Assembly (NCBI GenBank): GCA_018398765.1
Contig: JAHBMJ010001293.1
Coordinates: forward strand, 7,501-33,049
Source: Chromera velia
Taxonomy: Eukaryota; Sar; Chromeraceae
DNA length: 25,549 bases
Direction of reading: 5' to 3'
In this document: one piece after another, positions 10,505 to 20,519 of the stretch
Layout: each line of letters opens with the position of its first letter
Numbering within the stretch: the first letter of the stretch is position 1
Made by a program: the position numbers and the translations under genes
Notes under the pieces: generated by a model
Told to the model about the DNA's origin: nothing
Seen by the model: the letters and a program-made list of their open reading frames with translations, nothing else
The model's database searches: none

Positions 10505-11035
10505 ATGTGTGCGTGCGTGTGTGTGTGCGTGTGTGCGTGTGTGTGTGTGTGTGTGACTCTGTGTGTGTGTGTGTGTGTGCGTTCCTTGGGGCAACTGTTC
10601 GGCTGACTTCTGGGGGCGGAAAGAACATCTGTTTGTCTGTTTGTCCCTGTGACTCTTTGTCATCTGTCTGTCTGTTGGTGGTTTTCTTTTTGTTTGTTTG
10701 TGTGCAGGTACGACCGACGCTACTGGGAGATTGAGGACGAGTGGACTCTGAGGGAAATGGAGCGGATCGACGAAGAGAACCTGCTGGAAGAGGAGGCGGC
10801 AGCCAGGAGAAGGGAGGAGGCAGCCAGGAGAAGGGAGGCTGCCGAAGCGAGGAGAAGGGAGGCTGCCGAAGCGAGGAGAAGGGAGGCTGCCGATGCGAGG
10901 AGAAGGGAGGCTGCAGAAGCGAGGAGAAGGGAGGCTGCCCAAGCTAACCGAAAGCGGAAGGCAGAAAACGCCGGAAAGGACAACAGGACGGTGAAGAAGG
11001 GACGGGTTGGAGGGCAGCAGAAGAAGTCTTCGTGA
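4354..11035 (+). CDS. SET-domain protein (putative histone-lysine methyltransferase) with AT-hook and Cys knuckle
   Basis: Predicted to transfer methyl groups from S-adenosylmethionine to lysine, presumably on histones in the nucleus. Exons: 4354-4409, 4674-5724, 6247-6338, 6866-6986, 7359-7403, 8103-8241, 8653-8793, 9635-9699 and 10708-11035 (TGA 11033-11035). Phases match at every junction except for one apparent frameshift in exon 2. In order: a Cys knuckle KCRCCGGRKHGDFCSMCGD (about 5043-5099), the AT-hook KKRRGRPPKAE (about 5327-5359) and a long Ser run. The SET domain runs from STLGRDVGTGVFADQ, through RRDVITEYCGYDIDRE, SLKNGGDCLDG and GGQFANDGN, to VFLRATRRIEIGEEIFAP and YDRRYW. After it comes a Glu/Arg/Ala coiled-coil tail with basic clusters. 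The usual N-H-S of the SET core reads A-N-D here. Exon 4354 has no ATG and starts with two bases of a split codon, so the 5' end is missing or belongs to the AP2 exons upstream. SET identity is firm; the substrate is unknown. Confidence 0.85.
4605..4671. repeat. (TC)n(TG)n compound microsatellite
   Basis: A TC run followed by a TG run, ending directly at the CAG acceptor of exon 4674. The repeat itself forms the 3' end of the intron, so allele length changes would alter the acceptor environment. Confidence 0.9.
5538..5547 (+). other. Run of ten Gs with an apparent frameshift in the AT-hook exon
   Basis: Before this run the coding frame is clear (AT-hook, Ser run). Continuing in that frame hits TGA at 5628-5630. 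One frame over, the sequence reads EVAPKRWINRSKEFKQQL and ends in the phase needed by the next exon (6247). The exon is 1,051 nt and the flanking phases require one more base. A miscounted homopolymer is the simplest cause; a real frameshift is the alternative. No convincing intron was found that would bridge it. Confidence 0.6.
6201..6234. repeat. (CTTC)n microsatellite
   Basis: A CTTC run just upstream of the acceptor at 6246, serving as its pyrimidine tract. Confidence 0.85.
7093..7200. repeat. CT-rich microsatellite block
   Basis: Long CT/CCT runs in the intron 6987-7358 of the SET gene. Confidence 0.85.
8901..9024. repeat. Tetranucleotide array CTTT then ATTT/ACTT
   Basis: CTTT units change at 8921 to ATTT and ACTT/AGTT units in a partly regular 12-nt pattern (ATTTATTTACTT). 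Intron of the SET gene. Confidence 0.9.
9244..9374. repeat. Hairpin flanked by 32-bp direct repeats
   Basis: Direct repeats at 9244-9275 and 9343-9374 match at 30 of 32 positions (TTTTGATATGCATGCCT start). Between them lie 20-bp perfect inverted arms, 9278-9297 and 9315-9334 (GCATTTTCTTTCATACAGAA and its complement), around a 17-nt loop. Located in a SET-gene intron. It resembles a foldback or miniature element. Confidence 0.8.
9523..9580. repeat. (CA)n(TA)n compound microsatellite
   Basis: A CA run to about 9550, then a TA run to 9580, then a CT run; all lie shortly upstream of the acceptor at 9634. Confidence 0.9.
10375..10451. other. Assembly gap (77 Ns)
   Basis: The gap lies in the last intron of the SET gene (9700-10707) and is flanked by long TG-repeat sequence, which probably broke the assembly. 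The number of Ns need not equal the true gap size. The exons on both sides join in phase, so little coding sequence is likely to be missing. Confidence 0.95.
10452..10580 (+). repeat. (TG)n microsatellite with CG/TA interruptions
   Basis: An almost pure TG repeat follows the Ns and continues, with interruptions, to about 10580, inside the last SET-gene intron. Expressed strand-wise it is GT/AC. Confidence 0.9.
10798..10945 (+). repeat. 24-nt coding tandem repeat (EAAEARRR-type coiled coil)
   Basis: About five copies of a 24-nt unit (GAGGAGAAGGGAGGCTGC core) encode repeating AEARRREA in the C-terminal tail of the SET protein. The first copies are shorter variants. This gives a highly charged single helix or coiled coil and is likely to vary in copy number between strains. 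Confidence 0.85.
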
Positions 11036-12603
11036 GCGAGAGAAGAGGGGACTCCTGGAAGGAAAAGGAAAGGAAAGGGGCAGACGGGAAGATAAGCAAG
11101 GGAAAGGAAAAGAAGGGAAGGGAAGAAAAGAAGCGATGCAGTCTTTTCCTCGAACAGAATCCAGTGAAATGACTCGGGGAGATACGAGAAGGCCAATTGA
11201 GTGCACCCATGAACGATGCGCCTGCTGGCTGTCTTCTTTTCTTCCTTTCTTTGCCTTTTTTCCTCTTCATTGACCGCATCGGCCTTCTATCCTTCCTTTT
11301 TCTCTTTTCTCATGTCCCGATCGACGAATCGACGCTCCGCTGTTCTTGAAACATGACCAAAGAAGCTGGGGGTCCTTTTTTCTCCCCTTCCTCCCTCCCT
11401 CCCTCCCTCATACCGTCCCTCATGGCTGTGCACTGCACACGTCCTTCCGATTTCAGACAGGAAGGACGTGTGTGCGCGCAAATCTCATTGTCATTGTGTG
11501 CGTTTCTGTGTGTGTGTATTTAACCACCCCCGTTTTGATGGAGGGCTTTGACATAGGCCTGGCCTTCGTACTCTCCGCGGGGGGGGTGGCGAGGGGATGC
11601 AAATCATCGTGTAGGGAAGGGAAGAGATAGGGGTTAGACGGTCCATGGAGGGGTGCATGGGGTGCTCAGGGGAGGGAGACTGACGGGAAGGGATGGTCGG
11701 TATGTCGTTCATGCATTCATCTCTTTGTACGTCTGTTCACATGCTTTGAAGTTGGTAGACATCCATCTGCATGTCTTTGTGTACAACAAGTCTTCCCCAT
11801 TCTCCTCCTCACTGCTTTCCTTTCCTGCTGCGCCCTCATCTGCCCATTCTGAACCTCCGTTCCGGATGCTGTGTGTAAATATCTGCATGAACGCATTTTT
11901 GTAGGTGTCTGGATCCTCCGGCCACCTGGTGTGCGTCCTTCTTTCCTTGTTTGCTGACGGCATTACAATCGATCGATCGAAGGGGGTCTGTGCATGGCAG
12001 AAGAGCACCGCATGGTGGTGAATGTTTTCCCTTCATGCATCTGTTCTTTCCCTTCCCGTTCCTTTGAATTCTTCTCTACAAATCCGCCCCTAACTCGTCT
12101 TTCGTTCCTCATCGATGAATCTCATGCAGCCTTCTTCTTTTTCCTCTTCACTCTGTCATTTAATTTTCTTCCTGCAATCATTCACGCACATCTGGCGGCT
12201 CCTCGTCTGTCTGTCTGTCCCTCGCTTCCTTCAATCTTCTCGTTCCTTTTCACTCATTCGACTGAGAGACAGAACAAGAGACACAACTCGACCCAATGAC
12301 AAAAAAAGGGTGAAATGAGTGCCATGGGGCAGGATGGGAAGGAAGCACGAGAAGCAGCACCGCAGAAACTGAATTTGCTTGGGTCCCTCGCTCTCTTTCT
12401 TTTCTCTAATCCTCGGAAAGGGCGTAGAGGACTGCAAACACAAAGGATCGAGTCTGGGGCGTACTCATTGCATACAAACTTTTTGGTTGTATGCCATTCT
12501 TTCTTCAGGAGGACGGAACAGTCTGCGGTTTCGTTTTTTTGTCTTTACTTCCTTTCCCCCAGCTTCTTTGTCTGCGTACGCCTCTTCAATTCTTCCGCTT
12601 GCA
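11036..12603 (+). other. Non-coding stretch between the SET gene and the next small gene
   Basis: The start is purine-rich (11036-11140), probably the 3' UTR of the SET gene. The rest is mixed pyrimidine-rich and simple sequence without a convincing exon. An open frame begins with ATG at 12315 and runs into the next gene's exon, so that gene's first exon or 5' leader may lie at 12315-12603. No canonical poly(A) signal was spotted close to the SET stop. Confidence 0.4.
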
Positions 12604-13287
12604 TGCGACTGAATCCACCCATACCGATCGATGCGAAGACCGAAGCAGTGAAGTACGGATGTGTATCGGGCCCCATCCCATCTTACTCTAGCACGAACAA
12701 GCTCCGGGAGTTTGAGTCTGTCCGAGAGAAGGTTGGAAGGCCCACAGTGAGGGAAGGGAGAACGAAGAGGGTTCTGGAGGTGGTCAGGGAGACAGAACAG
12801 CTGCAGGAGAGTATGAGAGAACGCAGACTCTCTCTCAACCTCTAGCCTCCTGTGTGACATTCCAGACACGCACGGACAAAGAGACGGAGGGGCAGAGAGA
12901 GAAGCAGGAGATGCACGGAAGAAAACAACGATCGATAAATCGAAACACTCCAGGTGAAGGAAAAAGGACACCGTGCCAGAAAATCTTACGAAAAGTCGAA
13001 AAGAAGAGGGGGGTGTCGAAATCCACGTTTTCTTTCCCTGAGCCTGGCGCGAGAGAGTAAGGCTCGAGAGACAAACCTGACAGCTCGAGACAGACAGCGA
13101 GAGAGACAATCTCTTGAAGAGATCGATGCATGAGACGCGGTAAGGACTGTCAGTCTTCTCCGAGTGTGCAGTCGGACCTTATTTATATATTTTCTTCCTT
13201 AGGGCAATCGACCAACTCGTTGCGGGCTCTGCTGCTGAGGGTGGTCCAGACAGGTTGTTGCATGAAGCAGCGACTCTTGTGATGTGA
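12604..13287 (+). CDS. Small hypothetical protein with short introns
   Basis: No family recognised. The best-supported parts are an exon reading MRLNPPIPIDAKTEAVKYGC then REFESVREKVGRPTVREG (from 12604), and the last two exons. The penultimate ends ERDNLLKRSMHETR at 13139; the last (13203-13287, stop TGA) reads AIDQLVAGSAAEGGPDRLL. The last intron (13140-13202) is about 63 nt, with GTAAGG and CTTCCTTAG. A second short intron (GTATGA near 12813 to CCAG near 12867) is likely. The middle exon around 12868-13098 is uncertain because two in-phase solutions exist. The start at 12604 is a guess: the same frame is open back to an ATG at 12315, which would give a longer protein. If the 12604 exon is read unspliced it stops at 12845. 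The product is probably small, charged and largely helical. Confidence 0.45.
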
Positions 13288-13414
13288 CGGGAAAAGAAAG
13301 AAACAGACTGTCCGTGTCTGCCTGTTCCTGCTTCGGGCGCGGAAGAGAGAGGGAAAGAGTGCTCCCTGAGGGGGGGAATCGATGCGTCAAAAACAAAAAA
13401 AAAAGCAGCGAGAA

Positions 13415-13418
<4 letters not shown>

Positions 13419-13461
<43 letters not shown>

Positions 13462-13463
13462 GA
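13419..13463. repeat. (GA)n(CAGA)n microsatellite
   Basis: A GA run followed by GACA units in the purine-rich spacer. Confidence 0.85.
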
Positions 13464-14118
13464 CCGACAGGCACAAAGTGAACGAATGAAAGAAAGAAAA
13501 GAGCAGAAAAGGAAAACAAAAATAAGAGACAAGGGAAAAGAAGGAACCAGCCACGGAGACAATGCATCTGAGTGAGACTGGAGTTCCGAATGAGAGAATG
13601 AAACAAGGAAGGGCAGAAAAAAAGAACAGACAGACAGGCACACACACACAAGAAAGAAAGCAAGTAAGAAAGAAAGAAAGAACGAAAGAAAGGGCAGGAA
13701 AGGAAGGACGGAAGGAAGGAAGGAACTGAATACGGAGCCGAGACAGAGAGAGCGAGATCTGCCTGGCAAACACATAGACAAACAAGCTGACAGCTAAGGA
13801 GAAGCAGATGGGAGAAAAGGAAAAGAAAGAAACAACGAATGAGAGAGGAAAGAACACAGAGTGGGTTTTGAGGAGTGGGTGCTGGTGCATCGCTCCCCCC
13901 TCTTTTTTTGCCACAGGCAGGAAGGACTTCTTCTGCTTCTTCCTTCCTTCCTTCATGTACGTGCATGGATGGATGGATGGTATGCAGTCCTCCCCTTCTT
14001 CTCTTTGATGGACACACAGCCCTCTTCTCTTGATCGAGCCCTCCGGCGTGATGGGTAAATGTCCTCTGACGACAACGACCAGACTGATCGATTCTTTCTG
14101 ACAAAACAGGGAAAGGGG

Positions 14119-14146
14119 GAGAGAGAGAGAGAGAGAGAGAGAGAGG
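14119..14146. repeat. (GA)n microsatellite
   Basis: A pure GA run shortly before the AT-rich island. Confidence 0.9.
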
Positions 14147-14221
14147 GCGAATGGCGATCCATGAAAAGACCTTCACGACTTACTGCCCAAAAATGGGAGG
14201 TCCCTAACACCCAAAGTGCCA

Positions 14222-14240
14222 ACGCAAAACGCGTTTGCGT
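14222..14240. other. 7-bp hairpin at the left edge of the AT-rich island
   Basis: ACGCAAA, a 5-nt loop ACGCG, then TTTGCGT: a perfect 7-bp stem. The base composition changes to AT-rich immediately to its right. Confidence 0.6.
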
Positions 14241-15010
14241 CATTAAAGTATGATTTAACTTTATATATTAAAATTATATTTTTTCCAATGATGCATGACT
14301 ACATGAAACTTGTTTTAAATCTTTTTTTATAGGAAAGCATAAAGAAAAATTAATAAAAGGTTCCTTTTTTAATCATCGGCACTCAAGCCTAGCAATTAAG
14401 CATATATATTAAATTCAAACTGCCAGTGCAAACATCTTAAATGATAATGAAAAGGGAATTCTTAGGAAGTACAAGCAGGGAAGAGGATGACGTTAGAGGT
14501 GGCGTGGCGTGGCTGGCAGTCAACATCACATGAAGCAGCTTCACTTATGTGCAAGCACGCCCTACCAGAAGTGGAAGAGTTTGAGAAGAAATGCAGCTGT
14601 TAAGCTAGTTGCCAAATGAGGGTCCATCATTTAACAATCTGCCTTGCGTGTCGTGGCTTGCCGAACGCAATAGACGCCTATTATGGGCCGATAGCGATGG
14701 CGTATGATGATGATGATAAAAAAATTTATAATTATATTCATTCATAAAATAGTCAAGTAATCTAGCACGTAATTTATACGATAATCGCTGTATCAATTTT
14801 AATTTTTTCTATATCAGTCAATAAAGTGTAAACCGAGGTTACCGAGTATGAACAAGTCTTTGTTTTTTATTTATTTTCCTGCAAGTCCTAGTGCAAGTCT
14901 TTTGACAATTTTCCTAGAAAGCCTTTTACGTATCAATTTTTGTTTTCCACGAGTCCTTTGACTTTTGTATGACTTTAATGCCTTCGAGATCAGTCAATAA
15001 AGTTTTGTAG
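14241..15010. other. AT-rich island, possible degraded mobile-element insertion
   Basis: This stretch is markedly richer in A/T than the rest of the window and lacks the CT/GA microsatellites seen elsewhere. It has a less AT-rich core (about 14460-14715) ending in a short GAT repeat followed by seven As (to about 14727), which resembles the tail of a non-LTR retrotransposon. No open frame with a recognisable domain was found. The motif ATCAGTCAATAAAGT occurs twice (14813-14827 and 14989-15003), and AGTCCT recurs between 14880 and 15080. Part of it may serve as 3' UTR of the minus-strand receptor gene. Origin uncertain. Confidence 0.4.
14866..14875 (-). terminator. Possible poly(A) signal pair of the minus-strand receptor gene
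   Basis: Two overlapping AATAAA hexamers on the minus strand (plus-strand TTTATTTATT), about 290 nt beyond the stop codon at 15161. The position is reasonable, but the surrounding AT richness makes a chance match likely. Confidence 0.3.
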
Positions 15011-15160
15011 AAGTCATGATTCCTCATGCTGTCTGAGCGGTAGTCCTTTTTCTTTGTTTCCACATTACTCCCAGTCCTCCGCTCATTTTCTTTGTGACTC
15101 CGTCACGAGTTCAGTTCCTTCCTGCCTGTTCGTGACAGGTGTCTTACTCTCATCGAAGAG

Positions 15161-18100
15161 TCACTCTCTGCGGTTGCTGCTAGGGCTAAAGGTATGAATA
15201 ACGTGCTTCATCACTCTTTGCATCCTTGCGGTCACCGAATTGCCTCCTTGCTCCAGATCTGTTTGGAGTTCTTCTCCAGACCCGCTTCGTTGGTGCTGCG
15301 CCTGAAAAGAAAGAATCTGATTCCCCCAAGAGGGAAAGAAGGAGGAGGACTGCTGCTGCTGCTTGTGGGGATGAGAAGGGGTAAGGGAGGGAAGGGATCG
15401 CTCGGATCGTTGGTGGGAAGCTGCTGGACGGGAGCGGGAGGGGCTGAGGGGCTGGATCTCGAGAATAGTGTCAGGCTCCTCTTCGTCTTCTTCGTCCTCT
15501 TCCATATCGTTCTTCTCTTCCTCTGCCTCACTGCCCCCAGTACCTTCGTTGAAATTCATTCCACGCCCACTGACAGATTCCTCGACATCTACTCCCAGTT
15601 CCCCCCAGGCTCGACGAGATGTTCCTGGTCCTTTGTTGGAGGTTTCGTCGTTTTCACGTTGGCCCAGAGAGCCGCCTTCTCCCCCGGCTCTTCCTTCTCC
15701 CTCTTCACCGCTGTTCGCGTTGACAGCTTCACTGTCATCTACGAGAAAGACAGAGCTTCCGAAAGAAGCGTCTCTTTCGTCAACCTCGGAGCCCGCCTCT
15801 GCGTCGCCAGAGGCAAACGTGTTCTGCCGGGAGGCTGAGAAATGGGAGAGCTCAGGGAAGCCGGAAAGCACTCTGACTGCCAGACGCGACTTTCTGCGGA
15901 CCTGCAGTTGAAGGGCGAAAAAAGAATTAAGATTTTAGACCAGGAAAAGAACATCAACAAAACCGGGGGCTACCGAGGACGGCTATCACGCACGGGAAAT
16001 GGTAAGAGAAAAACGAAGGGACTTGGAAAGAGAGAGCTGAACCTGCATGACAACGCCTTTTGGGTTCGCAGACGGAAGCAAGGGATTGCAGAAGGTAGTG
16101 AGAGAAAAAAACCAGTAAACGGCGTGCGAGTAAGGAGGAGCTTCAACCATGCGAAACACAAACGTGTAGAAAGAAACCCCAGTGCACGGCTCAAAATGGG
16201 CAACGGATAGGGAAAGAAAAGACCGACGCACCAATGCCCGCACAAGAGCGGTCGTTACAATCGAGATGGCGAGCGGACGGAAGAACGACTCAATCAGAAA
16301 AGCAAGCCCTGCGGAGGTCAGGAATCCTTCCAGGTCCCCAACGGTTGCCGCATAGACGAGAGAGAACATGTACAAGTAGTAGGACGACAGGGAGAAAATG
16401 GCAACCGCCAAAAGTCTCCCTGTCCATTGCAGAAACAGCGCTCGCTTCATATACTGTTCTCTCTTGTCGATGGGAAGAAGCCAGAGCTTCTTCGAGCGTG
16501 AGTGTCTCTGTGAGACGTCATGCTGCTCTTCGCGACCTTGCTCGTCGCTGAGAGGATCGCTGTAGGATCGATCCCTGTCGGGCCTGAGATGCTCTGAGGA
16601 GGCCGCCATTCGCATTTTCGACTTGAAGGTTGAAGAGAGGTGGGCCCTCTCTCTGGTCAACTGCCGGGGCCTCTGACCGGAATAATTTGGTGTGTTCGCG
16701 TGGTCCTTGAAAGGTTTCACCTTCTTCCGCTCTCCACTGTGTGCTGCGTACTGTTTTCCCCTCCCTCGAACGGACTTCTGTAGAAGCACAACCTTCTCCG
16801 ACACCGAACTGCATGAGGCAGGCAGAATGAGTGTGAGGGTGAGCGTGAGCGTGCACATCTTACTCTAAAGAAACAGCTAGGCACACTTGAACGGAGTCAT
16901 TTGACAAAGCAGAAAAATGTACACTTGAACGGAGTCATTTGACAAAGCAGAAAAATGTACACTCCTTAGAGGAGCAGACTGACGTTTTGGGCAGGTTCTG
17001 AGCGAGGAGATGAGAGGAGGAACAATCCATTGCGGCACGCGCACTTCAAGAAAGTGCAATTTGAAAAAAAGGACAGATCCGTCATGCATGCCTCGCATAA
17101 GAAGTCATCAATCTTCATAGGCTTGAACACTGGTGCGCTCAAAATTGATGAATGATCGAGTGTGTCTCCTCGTTGACTTACCTGATGAATCTTCCAGTAG
17201 CCTGTTGCAGGGAAAACTTCTGTTTCCTCTCTTCATCTTTGACCAGAAGAAATTTGACTTTTGACATCTTAATTTCCTTCCCTGTCTGGAGATCTTCCAG
17301 AAGGGGCACGAAGGGAGGGATGAAGGGAGGGCGGCGGTAGATCAACCCCTCTATGATGGTCAGTGGGATGACCGAACAAATCTCTGAAAGAAACGTTGCA
17401 AAAATGACTCGAAAGTTCCAGGAGATGACGGAAGAGAAGACACCGAGGAGCGCTGCAAGAACCTCGTCGATCGCAAGGTCGCCAGGCTTGTAGTCGCTGC
17501 TTTGCCCATCGGCCCCAAAAAATAAAGCGATCACCTGCGTGAATGCATGCAGTTACATCCAGTTAGACAGACAGACAGACAGACAAACACAGAATCAGAC
17601 AGAGGCATTGACAGAGTAAGAGAGAGAAAGAGAGAGATTGAAATTCAGATTTGGCTTCTTTCCACAGCTTTCTCGCTCTCATTGCACCGAAGTCCGTCGA
17701 CTGACTGACTGACCGACCGCGAGGGTGAATGCAGTGTCAGCACAGATCACCAACGCCTTGTCGACTCGCGACACGCCTTCCTCTGCACAGTTGACTAGGT
17801 AGACAAACGGATGGTCACGGGCGAAGGACTTCCAAAATGCTCGTGGAGTGTCCCACAAAGCAAATTGGATTCCTCTTGCTACTTTTTGAGCGACACTTTC
17901 TCTTCGTCGCCACTGCACAGGTCTTGTTCCCATTGAGCGCTCTCTCATCCTCTTCAATCGTCCCGAAAGCTCCGTAGCAAAATTTTGAAGTTCGGCCGAC
18001 GATTTTTCTTCTTCGTCTTCGTCTCTGTCCGTGCCATTCTGATTGCGCATTTGCAGAACAAAGCGGCAATCTCCTATTTTGCAGAAGATTTGAACCACAC

Positions 18101-18543
18101 ACATCTCCCTGCAATTGCTGACGGCACAATCGCTTGAGCTACACCTAGCCTCTCTTTCCTCAGCGTCATTCGCCTCTGCTCTCCTCTGTGAGATTGAGCT
18201 GGAGGGTTCACCTTCATTTGACGAACAACTTTGCCGAAGACCCTCCTTCCCTCTCTTTTCCCCTTCTGGGTCTTGTGGGCTTTTCTGGCCGACTAGAAAA
18301 ATACAGGAGCGGACGTGAAGAATGCGGGTAAACGGGACGAAGGCTGCGTCGTCACTCTGGAACACCAAGGGACGCACACGCGGAGGCAACGCGGATGTCA
18401 CTTCTCCTCTACCGCTTCTTCGAGTTTCCGGCCCCCTCTCTCCCTGAGATGCGACAACCAACTGCAAGAATTAACGAAAGAAAGTTGACGTCAACATGAA
18501 ATCAGTTAGACAGACGACAAATCAGACGACAAAGAAAGAACGA

Positions 18544-18574
<31 letters not shown>

Positions 18575-20484
18575 GACGAACGAACGAACGAACGAACGAA
18601 CGAACGAACGAAAGAAAGAAAGAAAGAAAGAAAGGAAGGAGGAGCGAGACGATCGAGACAGGAGAATCTTGAAGAAGATGCACAAATTCCTTCAAGGATC
18701 AAAAAGTGCGGCCAGGCACTCTTCCTCCTGATAGAGTCCGAACCATGTTACAAAGGAAGTTAAAGAGTGGGCAAGTGCATGTGTAAAAGTCCCAGCGATA
18801 CGCAAAGAGAAAAAATCAGCGAGGTCACTACCGAATGATTGCAGCAAATGGCGGGCGCTCAGCCAGACTGACTGAGTGAGGCGGTATGGAAGGAAGGCAA
18901 TAAATTAATCAGCTAGGCTGACAAACAGACAGACATACCCGGATGCCCGATTCGATCATCAGTGAGGCTGAGATTAGAATTTCGCGACCTCGGTCAACTT
19001 CTTCTTGTTCCTCTCGCATACCCTCACCACCACGGGAGTCCTCTGATTCTTCTTGTCTTCTGTCCGTCATGGAAGGGACCTCCCAGCCAGGAGAAGACCA
19101 TACCGAGGCAGGCAAGGCAAAACCTGCCACACGCACAGTGACTGTCTGGCTTATCTCGGCAGGCGCGGAACTGGGACGCTCGTCTGCCTCAGCTGAAAGG
19201 TCAGGCGTTTTCTCGTAATCGATCGTGCTGCTTCGTAAGATTTGTCCAAGGGAAAGTTTGTTTGGATCACTATCGAGGGGTGAAACAACAGAACATTGGT
19301 TGGAATGAAGAGCGGATGAACGATGGTGATGGGGTGTGTGGAAGTTCTTCGACTTGAAAGGGGGCGAATCTTCCCCTGGGTCCCCCTCAAATTCTTCCTC
19401 GCTCTCATCATCATCCTGCTGCTCTGAGCGGGGGGAGACGGCAGGGAGGGGGACGGGGGTCTCCCGGGTGTCTGGATCCTCCGAGGGTCTCACATTCTCT
19501 ACGCCGACTGTGAGGGACCTTCCTTCGTCTGCATACATCTGCTCCCTCCGGGCCTTGAACCTGAGAACCATCCGGCGGATCCACGTGCGGATGAGAATCG
19601 CAGCCTGCAACTCTCTCCGAAGCTTTGCGCGTTCTCTCAGTCTCATGAGTTCCGCGAAGGTCTCAGAGTTAAAGAGACGCTTCATGATCCTCTCTCTCAA
19701 CAGAAGGTCCTCCGATACTCTCGGGTGTGGAGGACGGAATCGGGAGACCAGGACGTCACTCTTCTTCCACTCATCCCAGGAAATGGGGGGGGAGGCTGTT
19801 GAGGTTGTACCCAACAGTGCTGTGCGAGGATGGGGTTGAGGCTTGAGCGCGCTGACCGAGCTCTCACGTAGAATGCTTGGATTTGATTCTGCTCTGGTGA
19901 AGCAGAACTGGGGAAGAAATTCCATCACGACACCGGTTTCTTCCCCGAAGGCTAGGAAAGAGCCGTCGGTGCACAGAGCGATCTCTGTGTCCGCATGAGT
20001 CATCCCTGCAGTCATCGCACTCGTTGCAGCGTTTTGCAGAGTTTCGATGGTGGAGACTTGGACGCTTCTGTCGATGTCCTTCACGTCTTTCTTTTTCGCG
20101 TGCTGCTTTGCAATCAATTCTTGGAACCAGTTCCGTTTGCGCCACTGATTCAAATTCCTCAGGTTCTTGCGGAGGCCCTTGCACTTGCAGCAAGCGGACC
20201 CAACTCTGGAGGGGTGCCATGTGGGGGGGCCCTCCATCAGTCGCCCTGCATCAATCAATGAATAAGTACATGCATACAAATAAGGATCTAAGTTAAGGCT
20301 CAGAAGCGAGAGGAGATCAAGGGTGTGGACGTACGTACTGTGGACTTGTGAGTGCGTCTCCCACCGACCGGCCGGGCACGCATGTCTGCAGGCTCTCTTG
20401 CGTGTGGGAGAAACGACTCCGGATGACCACGGAAAAAGGCAGCTTCGCACAGTCCACAGCGAGGATTCAACGAGCGTGCACACA

Positions 20485-20519
<35 letters not shown>

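Larger units (their letters stand above)
6866..10725 (+). other. SET domain, spread over six exons
   Basis: The block runs from VNGRVAAVVGDGISLD (end of exon 6866-6986) through TLGRDVGTGVFAD, VITEYCGYDIDRETALELR, HIMSLKNGGDCLDGK, GLPGGQFANDGNRKS, NNAEKIWVWDP and FLRATRRIEIGEEIFAP to YDRRYW at 10709-10726. Order and spacing fit the SET fold: the SAM-binding G-x-G strand, the central E-Y-C-G strand, the pseudoknot segment and the closing aromatic Y. Confidence 0.85.
13288..14239. other. Purine-rich low-complexity spacer
   Basis: No gene supported. The plus strand is dominated by AGAA, GAAAG and AG tracts (for example 13419-13463, 13660-13700 and 14119-14146). The long open frames on the other strand here are poly-Ser/Leu/Phe products of TTTC/CTCT repeats. 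This probably includes the 3' UTR of the small plus-strand gene. Confidence 0.5.

Noticed and set aside
10295..11206. Minus-strand open frame spanning the N gap
   Set aside because: It consists of CA-repeat translation, Ns and the antisense of the SET protein's coiled-coil repeat.
11538..11627. Short frame starting MEGFDIGLAFVLSAGG, considered as the first exon of the small plus-strand gene
   Set aside because: It looks protein-like for about 20 residues, but no convincing donor or linking exon to 12604 was found. It stops soon after.
13199..14176. 325-codon open frame on the minus strand
   Set aside because: The product is almost entirely Ser/Leu/Phe from TTTC and CTCT microsatellites, with no domain. 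The plus strand at 13203-13287 carries a better exon.
14460..14715. Core of the AT-rich island considered as a structural RNA gene (tRNA, SRP, RNase P)
   Set aside because: No cloverleaf, SRP or RNase P signature motifs were recognised by eye. It is left as an unassigned island.
15194..15838. Long plus-strand open frame opposite the receptor's last exon
   Set aside because: The minus strand continues in phase from the TM5 exon and has an acidic, Ser-rich tail typical of such receptors. The plus frame shows no domain or splice context.
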